From Pseudanabaena sp. M53BS1SP1A06MG (GTDB taxonomy: Bacteria; Cyanobacteriota; Cyanobacteriia; Pseudanabaenales; Pseudanabaenaceae): a DNA stretch of 45,215 nt. Positions 34,374 through 42,657 of the stretch are shown here, in pieces (positions within the stretch are counted from its first letter, which is position 1; every line of letters starts with the position of its first letter). Location: assembly GCA_020404105.1 (NCBI GenBank), contig JADBWH010000068.1, positions 1 to 45,215 of the forward strand, read 5' to 3'. A program made the position numbers and the translations under genes. Under the pieces are notes generated by a model. That model had not been told where the DNA came from and did not search any database. It was given only the letters and a program-made list of their open reading frames with translations.

Positions 34374-37019
34374 ATGACTAATGCCAATCTGCCCCGTCGT
34401 GAAAGTTTAGTCAATCGCTTAATTTTTGGGCTAACCACCAGTACATCTCTCCTAGCCACGGCAACTTTGATTCTGTTGCTACATATTCAGCAGGGTACAC
34501 CAGAACTAGAAGCCTTTACCACATGGTTAGCGATCGTAGTACTGTCTACAGGGCTAGGCTCAGGGCTATTTGTGGCTATTTCCATTATCCGCAGCATTCA
34601 ACCACCATTGACAGAACTAGCCGAAACTGCTGAAGAACTATCTTTAGGCAATTTGTCTGCGCGATCGCAATTAGATCGTTTCGATGAAATTGGGGAATTT
34701 GCAAAGGTCTTTAATCGGATGGCGGCACAGATGGAAACCAAAACCGCTACCCTTGAGGCTCGTGATATTCAGTTTGCCTTGCAATCTCTTGATCGCGTCC
34801 TAGTGAACACCACTGATCAATACAAATTAATCAAGGCAAGTTTAGAAGAAATCTGTAAACTCACAGGTGCTCAACTCGGTAGCATTTATCTATGGGAAAC
34901 CCCAAATTCTCGACCTGAGGGGTGTTTAGTATTAGCGGCTGAATGGGGCTATAAAACCAGTCAAGCACTTACAGAGATTCCCCTCGGCGAAGGGATCATC
35001 GGTCAAGCTGGACAATTAGAAGAAGCGATTATTTGGGAAGGCGATCGCCTCAAAGGACAAAATTTGGTTTATCGTACCCCTGTTGGCGATCTCTTGCCCC
35101 AGAGTATTTCCGCCTATCCCCTGATGCTCAGAAGTAGCCTTGTAGGAGTGCTCTTTTTAGGTAGCCTAACACTACTTTCAGCGCGAGGTAGAAATATTCT
35201 GCAATCTGTTGGTCGCCGCCTCGCCACAGCGATCAGTAATGCCCAAAGTATTGAAACGATCGCTCGTCAGAGAGAAGAACTCACTACTGTCTTCGAGCAG
35301 CTTGCTGATGGAGTGTTACTCAGTGATCCAGCGGGACGGATTCTCAAAATTAATTCTGCAGGACGCAAAATTCTCAGTTTCAATGCTGTCAATGATGGTG
35401 TACCTGCATCACCTGTAATTGCTAAATCGATGGAGGAGATTGTCAAGCAATTTGACATCAGACATCAGGATGGCGAACCTGTCGATTTAGCGAATCTTGT
35501 GATATTCCGTGCCATGTCTATGGGTGAAGTGGTAGAGGATCAAGTCGTTTTACGACCTCCTGAAGGTAACGAAATTATTCTCAGTACAAAGGCTGCGCCA
35601 TTAGTGGGTACAGAATCAGAATTAATTGGTAGTGTGATGATTTTGCGGGATGTCACCGAGCAGCGTTATCGCGACAAGGTGATGCAGGAAACAAACAAGA
35701 TCATGATCGAGCAGCAAAAGCGGATGAGCATTTTGCAACGTCTCACTAACTTGATTAACCAACAGCTACAGGATCTGAATGTTCTCTTGGAATCGGTAGT
35801 GGAAGCGACTTGTGATGCGATTATGTGGGCAGAGATTTGTTTGATTGCTCTCTATAATCCCAAAGAGAACCGACTCACATTATCTGCAGCAAAAGGATTA
35901 CCTAATGATTTCCCTTTGCAAGCATCCTTTGCATTAGATGCTCAAAATTTGATTGCACAGGTATTTAAAGAAGGTATCCCCATTGAAATTAAAGCAGGTG
36001 AATCCCAATTAGTGGAAGCACTTCCTGTCAAAAGTGCTCTGTGTGTACCGATTGAGTCAAGTCGTTCTGGGCGTTTGGGAGTTTTGGCGATCGGGCATTG
36101 CTGTATAGAAAGAGCTAGCTCACGTGAAGATTTAAATCTATTAGCATCTTTTGGTGTACAAGCAGCGATCGCGATCGGTAATGCTCAATTAATCAATCAA
36201 ATCGAAGCGCAAAATGCCCAATTACTAGAAGCGACCCAACTCAAGAGTCAGTTTCTTGCAAATATGAGCCATGAATTGCGAACACCGATGAATGCGATTA
36301 TTGGCTTCTCACAAGTTTTGTTACGGCAGCGCAGAGATCCCCTCTCAACAAGTCAAGTTGATATGATAGAGCGAATTCTGCGTAATGGTAAAAATTTACT
36401 CGATTTGATTAATGACATTCTCGATCTATCAAAAATTGAAGCAGGCAAAATGGAAGCACATCCTGAGTTCTTCAATTTGGATGAATTAATTCATCATACC
36501 TGTGAAAGTTTGCAACCACTAGCTACTAGCAAATCCCTAAATTTTGTATTTGAGAATCATATTGGTACCTGTGCCATCTACCATGACTCAATTCGGATTA
36601 AACAAGTGATTACTAACTTAGTTTCCAATGCAATTAAATTTACAGACAGCGGTGAGGTTTGTGTCGAGCTAAAATATGTAGCATCACCTTCTGCATCTAT
36701 TGTCTCTCCTTCCATGGAGGTTATAGAATCTAATAATTCACCTGAAGAAGGACAACCATCTCTATTTGCTACCTCGAATATTCTGATTTCAGTCCGTGAT
36801 ACAGGTATTGGGATTGATCCTGAGTTTCAACGGACAATTTTTGAACAATTCCGCCAAGTCGATCAGTCTTCTACCCGCAAACATGGAGGTACAGGCTTGG
36901 GATTAGCAATTACCGAACAGCTTGTTTTGCTTATGGGTGGAACGATCTATTTAGAAAGCGTAGTTGATCAAGGTTCTACATTTACAATTGAACTGCCCCC
37001 ACGCTTACCCCAAACCTAA
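34374..37019 (+). CDS. Membrane sensor histidine kinase (HAMP-GAF-PAS-GAF-HisKA-HATPase)
   Basis: An 881 aa inner-membrane sensor kinase. Two membrane helices are at about 15-37 and 47-72, with only a very short external loop, so the signal is probably sensed in the membrane or cytoplasm. HAMP follows (about 73-125), then a GAF (about 150-292), a PAS (about 303-432) and a second GAF (about 455-605). The phospho-acceptor His633 lies in NMSHELRTPMNAIIGFSQ. The N box NLVSNAIKFTD is at about 748, G1 DTGIGID at about 808 and G2 GGTGLGLAI at about 838. Neither GAF shows an obvious bilin-binding Cys-His pair. There is no receiver domain and no response regulator next door. The HK is therefore an orphan. 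The start is ATG 34374. Confidence 0.9.
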   Translation: MTNANLPRRESLVNRLIFGLTTSTSLLATATLILLLHIQQGTPELEAFTTWLAIVVLSTGLGSGLFVAISIIRSIQPPLTELAETAEELSLGNLSARSQLDRFDEIGEFAKVFNRMAAQMETKTATLEARDIQFALQSLDRVLVNTTDQYKLIKASLEEICKLTGAQLGSIYLWETPNSRPEGCLVLAAEWGYKTSQALTEIPLGEGIIGQAGQLEEAIIWEGDRLKGQNLVYRTPVGDLLPQSISAYPLMLRSSLVGVLFLGSLTLLSARGRNILQSVGRRLATAISNAQSIETIARQREELTTVFEQLADGVLLSDPAGRILKINSAGRKILSFNAVNDGVPASPVIAKSMEEIVKQFDIRHQDGEPVDLANLVIFRAMSMGEVVEDQVVLRPPEGNEIILSTKAAPLVGTESELIGSVMILRDVTEQRYRDKVMQETNKIMIEQQKRMSILQRLTNLINQQLQDLNVLLESVVEATCDAIMWAEICLIALYNPKENRLTLSAAKGLPNDFPLQASFALDAQNLIAQVFKEGIPIEIKAGESQLVEALPVKSALCVPIESSRSGRLGVLAIGHCCIERASSREDLNLLASFGVQAAIAIGNAQLINQIEAQNAQLLEATQLKSQFLANMSHELRTPMNAIIGFSQVLLRQRRDPLSTSQVDMIERILRNGKNLLDLINDILDLSKIEAGKMEAHPEFFNLDELIHHTCESLQPLATSKSLNFVFENHIGTCAIYHDSIRIKQVITNLVSNAIKFTDSGEVCVELKYVASPSASIVSPSMEVIESNNSPEEGQPSLFATSNILISVRDTGIGIDPEFQRTIFEQFRQVDQSSTRKHGGTGLGLAITEQLVLLMGGTIYLESVVDQGSTFTIELPPRLPQT

Positions 37020-37061
37020 GATAGGTTAGGAATTACGCAAAAAAGACTTAAAACTCGAATT

Positions 37062-37099
37062 GCATCATAATGGCAATTCATGAATTGCCATTATGATGC
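37062..37099. repeat. Perfect 38 bp palindrome inside longer inverted ends
   Basis: 37062-37080 is the exact reverse complement of 37081-37099, with no loop. AAGACTTAAA to the left and TTAAGTCTT to the right are also inverted, making an element of about 37035-37120. It lies just after the kinase gene. The region up to 37283 also contains TATGCCTAGCTATTTA (37246-37261), resembling one end of the MITE at 22211. Two short overlapping frames (37146-37253 and 37186-37275) lie there, neither convincing. Confidence 0.65.
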
Positions 37100-37283
37100 G
37101 TTATTTTGCTTAAGTCTTATAAAGCATAGCCATCTTTCTGGACAAATGTTTGACTCTGAGGATAATTTAAAGTGGGGTATTGAAGATGCTCTTCTTTATC
37201 ATTACGATTCTCTTGGCTTTGATACTTCCTATTTTGAGTTTTCTTATGCCTAGCTATTTATATGCTTATTTGTAGTTTGTCCT

Positions 37284-37973
37284 ATGCCCATAATTAGCGA
37301 TATTACTCAGACATCTACTCTGACCATCCAAATTGGTGCAGTTGTTATTTGGCTTGGTCTAGTATTTCTGGCTTCAGAAATCTTGCATCATCTCAAGCAA
37401 GATCCTGAATTAGTTCGCAAAGTCGTGCATATCGGTACTGGCAATGTCTTGCTAATCTCATGGTGGTTGCATATTCCCACATGGTTGGGTGTTACCGCAG
37501 GCGTAGTATTTAGCGCGATCGCTTTAGCATCCCATCGAGTGAATATTTTGCCGATGCTCAACGATGTGGGACGCAAAACCTATGGGGTGTTCTACTACGC
37601 GCTTAGTATCACAATTTTAGTAACTCTGCTTTGGGACAGCCATCCTCAGTATGCAGTGATCGGCGTGATGGTAATGTCTTGGGGTGATGGGATGGCGGCT
37701 CTGGTTGGTAAGCGCTTTGGCAAGCATATCTTTGTTCATTTGGGTAATAAACGCAGTTACGAAGGCTCTTTTGCGATGTTTGCGACAAGCTTGATCGTAA
37801 TTCTTGGAGTTTTAGGAATTACCCATGGTATTCACCTTAGCGATCTGGGTGTTGCCATACCTGTTGCAGCGATCGCCGCTTTGCTAGAAGCCTATTCCCC
37901 AGGAGGTACAGATAACCTATCAGTTCCCTTATCTAGTGCAGCTTTAAGTTATTTTCTCCAAAATTACTTTTGA
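37284..37973 (+). CDS. Phytol/polyprenol kinase-family membrane protein (VTE5/VTE6-like)
   Basis: A 229 aa membrane protein with about six helices. ELVRKVVHIGTGNVLLISWW, MSWGDGMAALVGKRFGK, NKRSYEGSFAMF and EAYSPGGTDNLSVPL are the marks of the CTP-dependent phytol/dolichol kinase family. In cyanobacteria and plants such kinases recycle phytol released from chlorophyll into tocopherol and phylloquinone. Which of the two steps (phytol kinase or phytyl-phosphate kinase) it performs cannot be told from sequence. The start is ATG 37284. The gene is monocistronic. Confidence 0.85.
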   Translation: MPIISDITQTSTLTIQIGAVVIWLGLVFLASEILHHLKQDPELVRKVVHIGTGNVLLISWWLHIPTWLGVTAGVVFSAIALASHRVNILPMLNDVGRKTYGVFYYALSITILVTLLWDSHPQYAVIGVMVMSWGDGMAALVGKRFGKHIFVHLGNKRSYEGSFAMFATSLIVILGVLGITHGIHLSDLGVAIPVAAIAALLEAYSPGGTDNLSVPLSSAALSYFLQNYF

Positions 37974-38428
37974 GCACAGGCTGTGATGATATTTTTAAGT
38001 TTAATGTGATTTTGACTATGACATTTGCGCGGCTCTTCGTCCTCGTCGAACTGACGTTAAATTTAACGTCTTTGCTCTTCCCTGTCACTGATTGGGTGGA
38101 TGATCTTTGATGATCTATCGCGATATTGGCAAAATTGCCTTTTTGATGCTCTCTGCGTTTCCTTTGATGAATATGAACATGACAAAATTATGTCTCTAAT
38201 GCTATTCATCTGGTGTTTTGATTCATGACTTGCACCTTATCCGATGAATATTTGTTCCTATTTTTTACTGTCTGAGGTACTGTTTACAACACTTTTAAAA
38301 AATTCCTTGGTTTAAGTTTAAGCAAAAAGAGCAGAAGGTTAGCATTGCAGGATACATCTGGACTAAATATTGTTAATGTATTATTAAGAATAGGTAACGA
38401 AACTTATCCTTAACTTAAAGCTTATTTT
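37974..38428. other. Intergenic region with short palindrome
   Basis: This 455-base gap holds CGAACTGACGTT (38047-38058, an inverted copy of the recurring AACGTCAGTTCG motif). It overlaps a perfect 18 bp palindrome at 38053-38070. GACATTTGCGCGGC just before it resembles the arm of the repeat at 7977. This looks like a decayed copy of that element. The fasciclin-gene promoter probably lies at 38330-38420. Confidence 0.5.
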
Positions 38429-39004
38429 ATGAAAGCAAACATATCTGGCAACTTTCTAATTAAAACTGCTACATTCGCGATCGCTACAGTGAGCATCTTA
38501 GCTAATGTTCCGTCATTAGCACTTGCTGATACCTCTACCATCTCTGCAAAGCCAACTAAGCTTAGCGAAGTTACTAAAAAACAAAACATTGTTGAAATTG
38601 CATCCTCAAACAATTCCTTCACAACTTTAGTTGCTGCGGTTAAGGCTGCGGGACTTGTTGATACCCTTTCTGGTAAAGGTCCTTTCACCGTATTTGCCCC
38701 AACCAATGAAGCATTTGCAAAATTGCCCAAAGGTACTGTAGATTTTCTTCTCAAGCCAGAAAATAAGGCAGCTTTAGTTAAAGTTTTGACTTACCACGTT
38801 GTACCTGGCACTATTTATGCAAAAGATATTCAATCTGGCTCCACTCTGGTCAAAACCGTTGATGGTAGTTCCATCAAAGTAACCAAGACTAACAAGAATG
38901 TGGTTATTGATAACTCAAAGGTCATTAAAGCTGACGTTAAAGCTAGCAACGGTGTAATTCATGTCATCAATAATGTATTACTTCCCCCAGATTTGCTGCC
39001 ATAA
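38429..39004 (+). CDS. Secreted fasciclin (FAS1) domain protein
   Basis: An exported 191 aa protein with one FAS1 domain, a fold associated with cell adhesion. A signal peptide spans about 1-33 (hydrophobic 11-31, cleavage after ALA). The FAS1 H1 motif [17 protein letters not shown] is at about 84-100 and the H2 region [16 protein letters not shown] at about 119-134, ending with [13 protein letters not shown]. All core elements are present. Its role in the envelope or matrix is unknown. The start is ATG 38429. Three different palindromic repeats follow downstream. Confidence 0.9.
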   Translation: MKANISGNFLIKTATFAIATVSILANVPSLALADTSTISAKPTKLSEVTKKQNIVEIASSNNSFTTLVAAVKAAGLVDTLSGKGPFTVFAPTNEAFAKLPKGTVDFLLKPENKAALVKVLTYHVVPGTIYAKDIQSGSTLVKTVDGSSIKVTKTNKNVVIDNSKVIKADVKASNGVIHVINNVLLPPDLLP

Positions 39005-39064
39005 GATTCAAATTTAAAGATTAAGGACTCAAAAGACAACAAGTCGCTAATTAGAGCTAATTTC

Positions 39065-39180
39065 TATAGAGCGCTTTGCGCTTACTTAAACCCCAGAAAT
39101 ATTTTTGAAAGTGGCGCGAAGCGCCACTTTCAAAAATATTTCTGTACCACACTACAGCCTCAATAGGCTGTAGTGTGGTA
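39065..39180. repeat. Family A palindromic element, copy 3, with a second hairpin
   Basis: TATAGAGCGCTTTGCGCTTA (39065-39084) is followed by a perfect 24 bp stem (39094-39117 with 39121-39144, loop GAA). A second, 16 bp stem (39145-39160 with 39165-39180) comes next. ATATTTTTGAAAGTGGCGC aligns with ATTTTGAAAGTGTTGC of copy 2. The second hairpin is not seen in the other copies. Confidence 0.75.
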
Positions 39181-39205
39181 AAAGTGCACTGTAAAAACCT
39201 AGTGT

Positions 39206-39283
39206 TAGTCATGCAATGTAATTGTGTTGGGGTACTTCGCGCCCGCAACATGATTACTAAAAAAATTACTTTGCCGCACTACC
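39206..39283 (-). repeat. Family B repeat, copy 2 (inverted, degraded hairpin)
   Basis: The reverse complement matches 11716-11794 closely: GCAAAGTAATTTTTTTAG and ACATTGCATGACTA are identical. The hairpin has lost pairing on one arm (GTACCCC in place of GCGCCCGC), so this copy is decaying. Confidence 0.8.
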
Positions 39284-39325
39284 AACCTAGTTTTTTATTA
39301 ATGTAAGTTCAAGATAATTTGAAAT

Positions 39326-39413
39326 GGGCTTTGAGAGGAGACTTGTGTAGCAAACGCTCTCTCAAAGCCCAAAATTAAAAGCCTTGCATTGCAAGGCTTT
39401 TAATTTTGGGCTT
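39326..39413. repeat. Overlapping alternative hairpins, related to 3250-3300
   Basis: Stem 1: 39326-39337 with 39359-39370. Stem 2: 39365-39387 with 39391-39413, perfect 23 bp, loop ATT. They share 39365-39370, so they are mutually exclusive. The motif AATGTAAGTTC (39299-39309) lies just upstream, as at 3218. The GGGCTTTGAGAG arm also occurs at the end of the 3250 element. Confidence 0.7.
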
Positions 39414-39429
39414 GTAAAATACGCTAGCT

Positions 39430-39506
39430 TATAGCGCTTAGGATTGTTTGCCCGCATTCGGCTGGTAGACAATTCTCTGTACATCACTAGACTGGAAAAC
39501 GCTATA
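39430..39506. repeat. Family C element, copy 2 (degraded)
   Basis: TATAGCGCTT and GGAAAACGCTATA ends match family C at 13259-13345, and the central TTCGG and ACAATTCTCT are kept. The stem is imperfect. The remaining 39507-39634 shows no structure and should contain the promoter of the PatA-like gene. Confidence 0.65.
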
Positions 39507-39634
39507 ATCTCCAGAATTAAATAGGACTTCTACTAAAAAAACCTAAAATCAAGGAGTGTAACGAGATTTTGATAATGTAGACACACTAATCTATAAATAT
39601 TCTAAACACACAAAAACTTCCTTTGTAACTACCC

Positions 39635-40705
39635 ATGCAAGGCACGCTCAGAGAAATTGACGTATATACTATTATTCACCTGATTGAGCTTGGGCAGAGA
39701 ACTGGTGAGTTATTGATTGAGTCAACCGCAGGGAAGTTTTGGTTTTTATTTTTTAGCCGTGGTGAGTTGATCTATGCAACAGATACAAATAACAATCTGA
39801 CTAGACTAAGAGATTATTTACATGGTTTAGGCTTAGAAAACGCTGTTGACCAACTAGCGACATCCAAGCTAGGAATTAATGTCTTGGAATATGGGCAAAT
39901 TTGGGCACTGCTAGAATCAAACATTCTCAATCCTACTCAAGCAAAATCAATTATTGAAAGAACAATGCGCGAGGTACTTTTTGAGATACTGAGTCTTTAC
40001 CAAGGCACATTTGTTTTTGAAATTAGCCCTGCCCTGACACCAAGATTAACCCACATCAAATTTTCTCAAATCAGCGCTGAGTTATCGCGTCAATTGCAGA
40101 CATGGCAACAGTTTTATCCATTTATCCAGTCGGTAAATCAATGTCCTGTGCTGTTATCTAATGATGCTTTACCACATTTAATTACTTGGATTGACGGTAA
40201 AACTACTATTCGCCAGTTATCTCGATATTCAGGATTAGATATATGCAAAGTTGGTCAATTGATTTATGAGGCGATCGCTACTGGAGAGGTGACAGTTTCA
40301 CCATTAGTATTTAATGTGCCACCACAAGCTAAAGTGGAATCATCCAAAATCTTATGTGTTGACGATAGTATGACGATTTGTCATGCTGTGGAATATATTT
40401 TGCATAATCAGGGTTATCAGGTTAAGGCAGTTTCTAGTCCAATTAAGGCTTTAAGTGTGATCTTTCAATATAAGCCTGATCTCGTTTTGTGTGATATCAC
40501 TATGCCAGAGATCGATGGCTATGAGCTATGTGGAATGCTGCGCCGCTCCAGTGCTTTTGCCAAAATTCCAATTATTATGCTTACGGGGAAAGATGGTTTC
40601 ATTGATCGTGTGAAAGCTAGGATGGTTGGTGCGACAGAATACCTGACTAAACCCTTTGGTGAAAAGGAGTTGTTAACGACTATAGAGAAATATAGCAAGC
40701 GTTAA
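39635..40705 (+). CDS. PatA/PixG-like response regulator (PATAN/DUF4388 + receiver)
   Basis: A 356 aa cytoplasmic regulator. The N-terminal half (MQGTLREIDVYTIIHLIELG, GELLIESTAGKFWFLFFSRG) is a DUF4388/PATAN domain. The C-terminal receiver has acidic residues Asp243 and Asp244 in CVDDSMT, phospho-acceptor Asp287 in DLVLCDITMPEIDGYEL and Lys in YLTKPFGEKEL. The architecture matches PatA (heterocyst patterning) and PixG/PilG-type phototaxis regulators. No pixH/pilH, CheW, MCP or CheA-like gene follows, so it is a stand-alone member and could control motility or polarity. The start is ATG 39635. Confidence 0.85.
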   Translation: MQGTLREIDVYTIIHLIELGQRTGELLIESTAGKFWFLFFSRGELIYATDTNNNLTRLRDYLHGLGLENAVDQLATSKLGINVLEYGQIWALLESNILNPTQAKSIIERTMREVLFEILSLYQGTFVFEISPALTPRLTHIKFSQISAELSRQLQTWQQFYPFIQSVNQCPVLLSNDALPHLITWIDGKTTIRQLSRYSGLDICKVGQLIYEAIATGEVTVSPLVFNVPPQAKVESSKILCVDDSMTICHAVEYILHNQGYQVKAVSSPIKALSVIFQYKPDLVLCDITMPEIDGYELCGMLRRSSAFAKIPIIMLTGKDGFIDRVKARMVGATEYLTKPFGEKELLTTIEKYSKR

Positions 40706-40787
40706 CTATAAAAACCGATTCTTAACCTTGATATAAACGCAACTTTAACTTGATCTCCTAGGCTTAAACCAGTTGTGAGGGTTTACT

Positions 40788-41330
40788 TTGGAAATTATTT
40801 TAGAGTCGATTAAGGCAATTACAACAGCAGCAATATTGTTGTTATTAGGCGACTTTTTTTCAACATTTTTCTATCATGTACCTGAGCATGTATTTGGCAA
40901 GTTTCATAGCATTGTGCATCATGGTAAAAATCGTAGCTTTCTCCATTATGCTGTTTTAACCAGAAATCCGCTTGTATTACTAGATGGTATTTTAGGTGCT
41001 GTTCCCTACTTCATATTTACACCTTGGCTATGGCAATTATCAGCTGTAGGAACTTTGATTGGACTTTTATTAGGTGAGTTTCATGTAGTGTGGCGACATG
41101 TTTCGATTTTGGAATGGAAAACACCCGAACCAATTAAAACTTTTTGTGATTTCTTCTTTATCACTACTCCAGAAAGACATTGGCTCCATCACCAAAATGC
41201 TTTTGCAGCTTTCGGAGATATTTTCTCATTCTATGAGTATCCTGCGGAAAAATGGTTGTTATTCTTACGCTTTGTTCGTCGCAAGTTTAAACAATTAAAT
41301 CAAGTAGATAGCACAACTATTAATGCTTAG
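40788..41330 (+). CDS. Fatty acid hydroxylase/sterol desaturase-superfamily membrane protein
   Basis: A 180 aa membrane protein with the histidine pattern of the di-iron hydroxylase superfamily: HVPEH (30-34), HSIVHHGKNRSFLH (His40, 44, 45, 53), EFHVVWRH (His99, 104) and ERHWLHH (His131, 134, 135). Hydrophobic segments lie at about 10-28, 63-80 and 84-98. The start is TTG 40788, supported by GTGAGGG upstream; no in-frame ATG precedes the first His motif. The substrate is unknown; carotenoid, fatty acid or hopanoid hydroxylation are possible. A terminator follows at 41340-41376. Confidence 0.75.
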   Translation: MEIILESIKAITTAAILLLLGDFFSTFFYHVPEHVFGKFHSIVHHGKNRSFLHYAVLTRNPLVLLDGILGAVPYFIFTPWLWQLSAVGTLIGLLLGEFHVVWRHVSILEWKTPEPIKTFCDFFFITTPERHWLHHQNAFAAFGDIFSFYEYPAEKWLLFLRFVRRKFKQLNQVDSTTINA

Positions 41331-41339
41331 TTGATTCAT

Positions 41340-41376
41340 GCCATAAAAAAGCCCACTATGTGAGCTTTTTTATGGC
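41340..41376. terminator. Bidirectional terminator
   Basis: A 17 bp stem (41340-41356 with 41360-41376) with one mismatch, loop TAT, A-run and T-run arms. It lies between the hydroxylase-family gene and the convergent LuxR-type gene. Confidence 0.8.
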
Positions 41377-41409
41377 TTGTTTATAAATCTTAAATCATGC
41401 TAGTTACGT

Positions 41410-41733
41410 TTATGGCAATATTAGCTTTCTTCGTATTGCCTGCATACACAGAGCTACCCTCGTACTAGTATTATTCTCATCGAAATAATCGATATCTAGC
41501 TTAACTTTTAACCTGAGTATGCAATTCTGAACTGTTTTAAGCGATAGATTCATTTGCTGGGCGATCGCCTTATCAGTTAGAGATTCTTCACATAGTAATG
41601 ATAAAATCTGGAGTTCGCGATCGCTTAATTCAATTCCATGTCGCAATTCCTTAGGGATTTCCAACCTACCTTCTAGGGCATGTCTAGCTCCATCTAAAAA
41701 GGCTTTGCGGCGCTCGATTTTACTGACGACCAC
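41410..41733 (-). CDS. LuxR-type HTH protein, unusual start
   Basis: A 107 aa protein with a GerE/LuxR HTH: LSDRELQILSLLCEESLTDK, AIAQQMNLSLKTVQNCILRL. The N-terminal 35 residues (KIERRKAFLDGARHALEGRL) are basic and helical. The only available start is GTG 41733, because a TAA lies three codons upstream in this frame. That start and the first 40 bases overlap the end of the retropepsin-like frame in another reading frame. The N-terminus may therefore have been shortened by a deletion that fused the two genes. Targets unknown. Confidence 0.65.
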   Translation of the reverse strand: MVVSKIERRKAFLDGARHALEGRLEIPKELRHGIELSDRELQILSLLCEESLTDKAIAQQMNLSLKTVQNCILRLKVKLDIDYFDENNTSTRVALCMQAIRRKLILP

Positions 41734-42020
41734 AAATCCGCCTTAGTGGCGAACTTGTCCCATAACAGCCAAGCCTCTTGCTTCCAGGGTGCAAGATTAC
41801 CTGATAACGGAATTGAAAGACTCTGCTCCTCGCAAACTGATCCAAACTCCAACCCAACATCATAGGGTAATACATTCAGACTCGAACCCGTATCCAACAG
41901 TCCAAAAATTTCTGAAGTGCGATCGCCATAAATCAAAGCGATCGGTACACAAGGAAAAGCATTTGCTCCTCCTTTTGAATTCCTTCGCTCAATAAAAGGA
42001 AATCGCTTAGGATTTGACAT
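41694..42020 (-). pseudogene. Retropepsin-like aspartyl protease gene, probably truncated
   Basis: The N-terminal part is recognisable: FPFIERRNSKGG, then IFGLLDTGSSLNVLPYDVGL with the catalytic DTGS motif at about residues 43-46. After SIPLSGNLAP the sequence (KQEAWLLWDKFATKADLWSS) no longer resembles the second half of these proteins, which I recall as ending in a GQVNFFxEFDVCFYR-type segment. At 108 aa it is shorter than the roughly 135 aa usual. It runs into the LuxR-type gene in another frame. The start, ATG 42020, follows the upstream small gene's stop by one base. Confidence 0.55.
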
Positions 42021-42021
42021 C

Positions 42022-42231
42022 TTACTTCACTTCTTTTGGTTCTAATAAGCTCATCAACTTCTGAGCCGCATCCCCATAATCAAAAGGTGATCAAAGACGA
42101 TAAGCCACCATATTATCTAATGGTTTTAGACTTTCTTCTTTTGCCAACGCAGCCATTAAAAACTGCACCATTTCAAACTTTTCAGTACGCGATAACTGCC
42201 CAACCTGAGCCAATAGTTCAAGATTTGACAT
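42022..42231 (-). pseudogene. Small antitoxin-like gene with an internal TGA
   Basis: From ATG 42231 the frame reads MSNLELLAQVGQLSRTEKFE, continues to NMVAYRL, meets TGA at 42093-42091 (codon 47), then continues SPFDYGDAAQKLMSLLEPKE to TAA 42024-42022. In relatives that I recall, this position is Trp followed by SPYD, so a single TGG to TGA change fits. The family is a short cyanobacterial protein often encoded just before a retropepsin-like gene, as here. A 46 aa product could still be made. Confidence 0.65.
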
Positions 42232-42657
42232 AAAACACCGTTAACCTAGTTACAATATTTTACCACGACCTCTCCCACAGACAACTCACCACAAACATCA
42301 TGCAAACCATAATCTGCGAAACCATTGGAATTCTGGGGGCATTTTCAGGCAAGGTATTAAATTGCTGTGGTTGCTAAGCGAATTAAAAGCTTAAGGTTTG
42401 TCAAGCAATAAGATGAGTACCCATCCCTCTTCAGAAATTTATGATGAGATCCCCTCGCAATGGATTTTTTTTGAGAAGGCGATCGCCCTTAAGTCTTCTA
42501 ACTTGTATAAGAACAAAAAATTATATTATCTTTATGTTTTCTTTGCATATTTTTTTGTAGTCTAAAACATAGATTAAATTAACAAAACATCTTTTCCATG
42601 TCTTAATCAATAACCAATGTAGCGACAAACCCAAAATCGAATATTAGGAGAAAACCT
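42232..42657. other. Divergent intergenic region before the GDSL hydrolase gene
   Basis: This 426-base gap is AT-rich at 42520-42600 (probable promoter of the hydrolase gene). A 25-codon frame (42300-42377) has no recognised similarity. No palindromic repeat is seen. AGGAG at 42645-42649 is the hydrolase ribosome binding site. Confidence 0.45.

Noticed and set aside
37146-37275. Two overlapping short frames (35 and 29 codons) before the phytol-kinase-family gene
   Set aside because: One is acidic and one hydrophobic, but neither matches a small photosystem or cytochrome subunit that I know. The region also contains a repeat remnant.
42300-42377. A 25-codon frame ending in Cys-Cys-Gly-Cys
   Set aside because: It is too short, with no ribosome binding site or known family. 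It is noted only in the intergenic entry.
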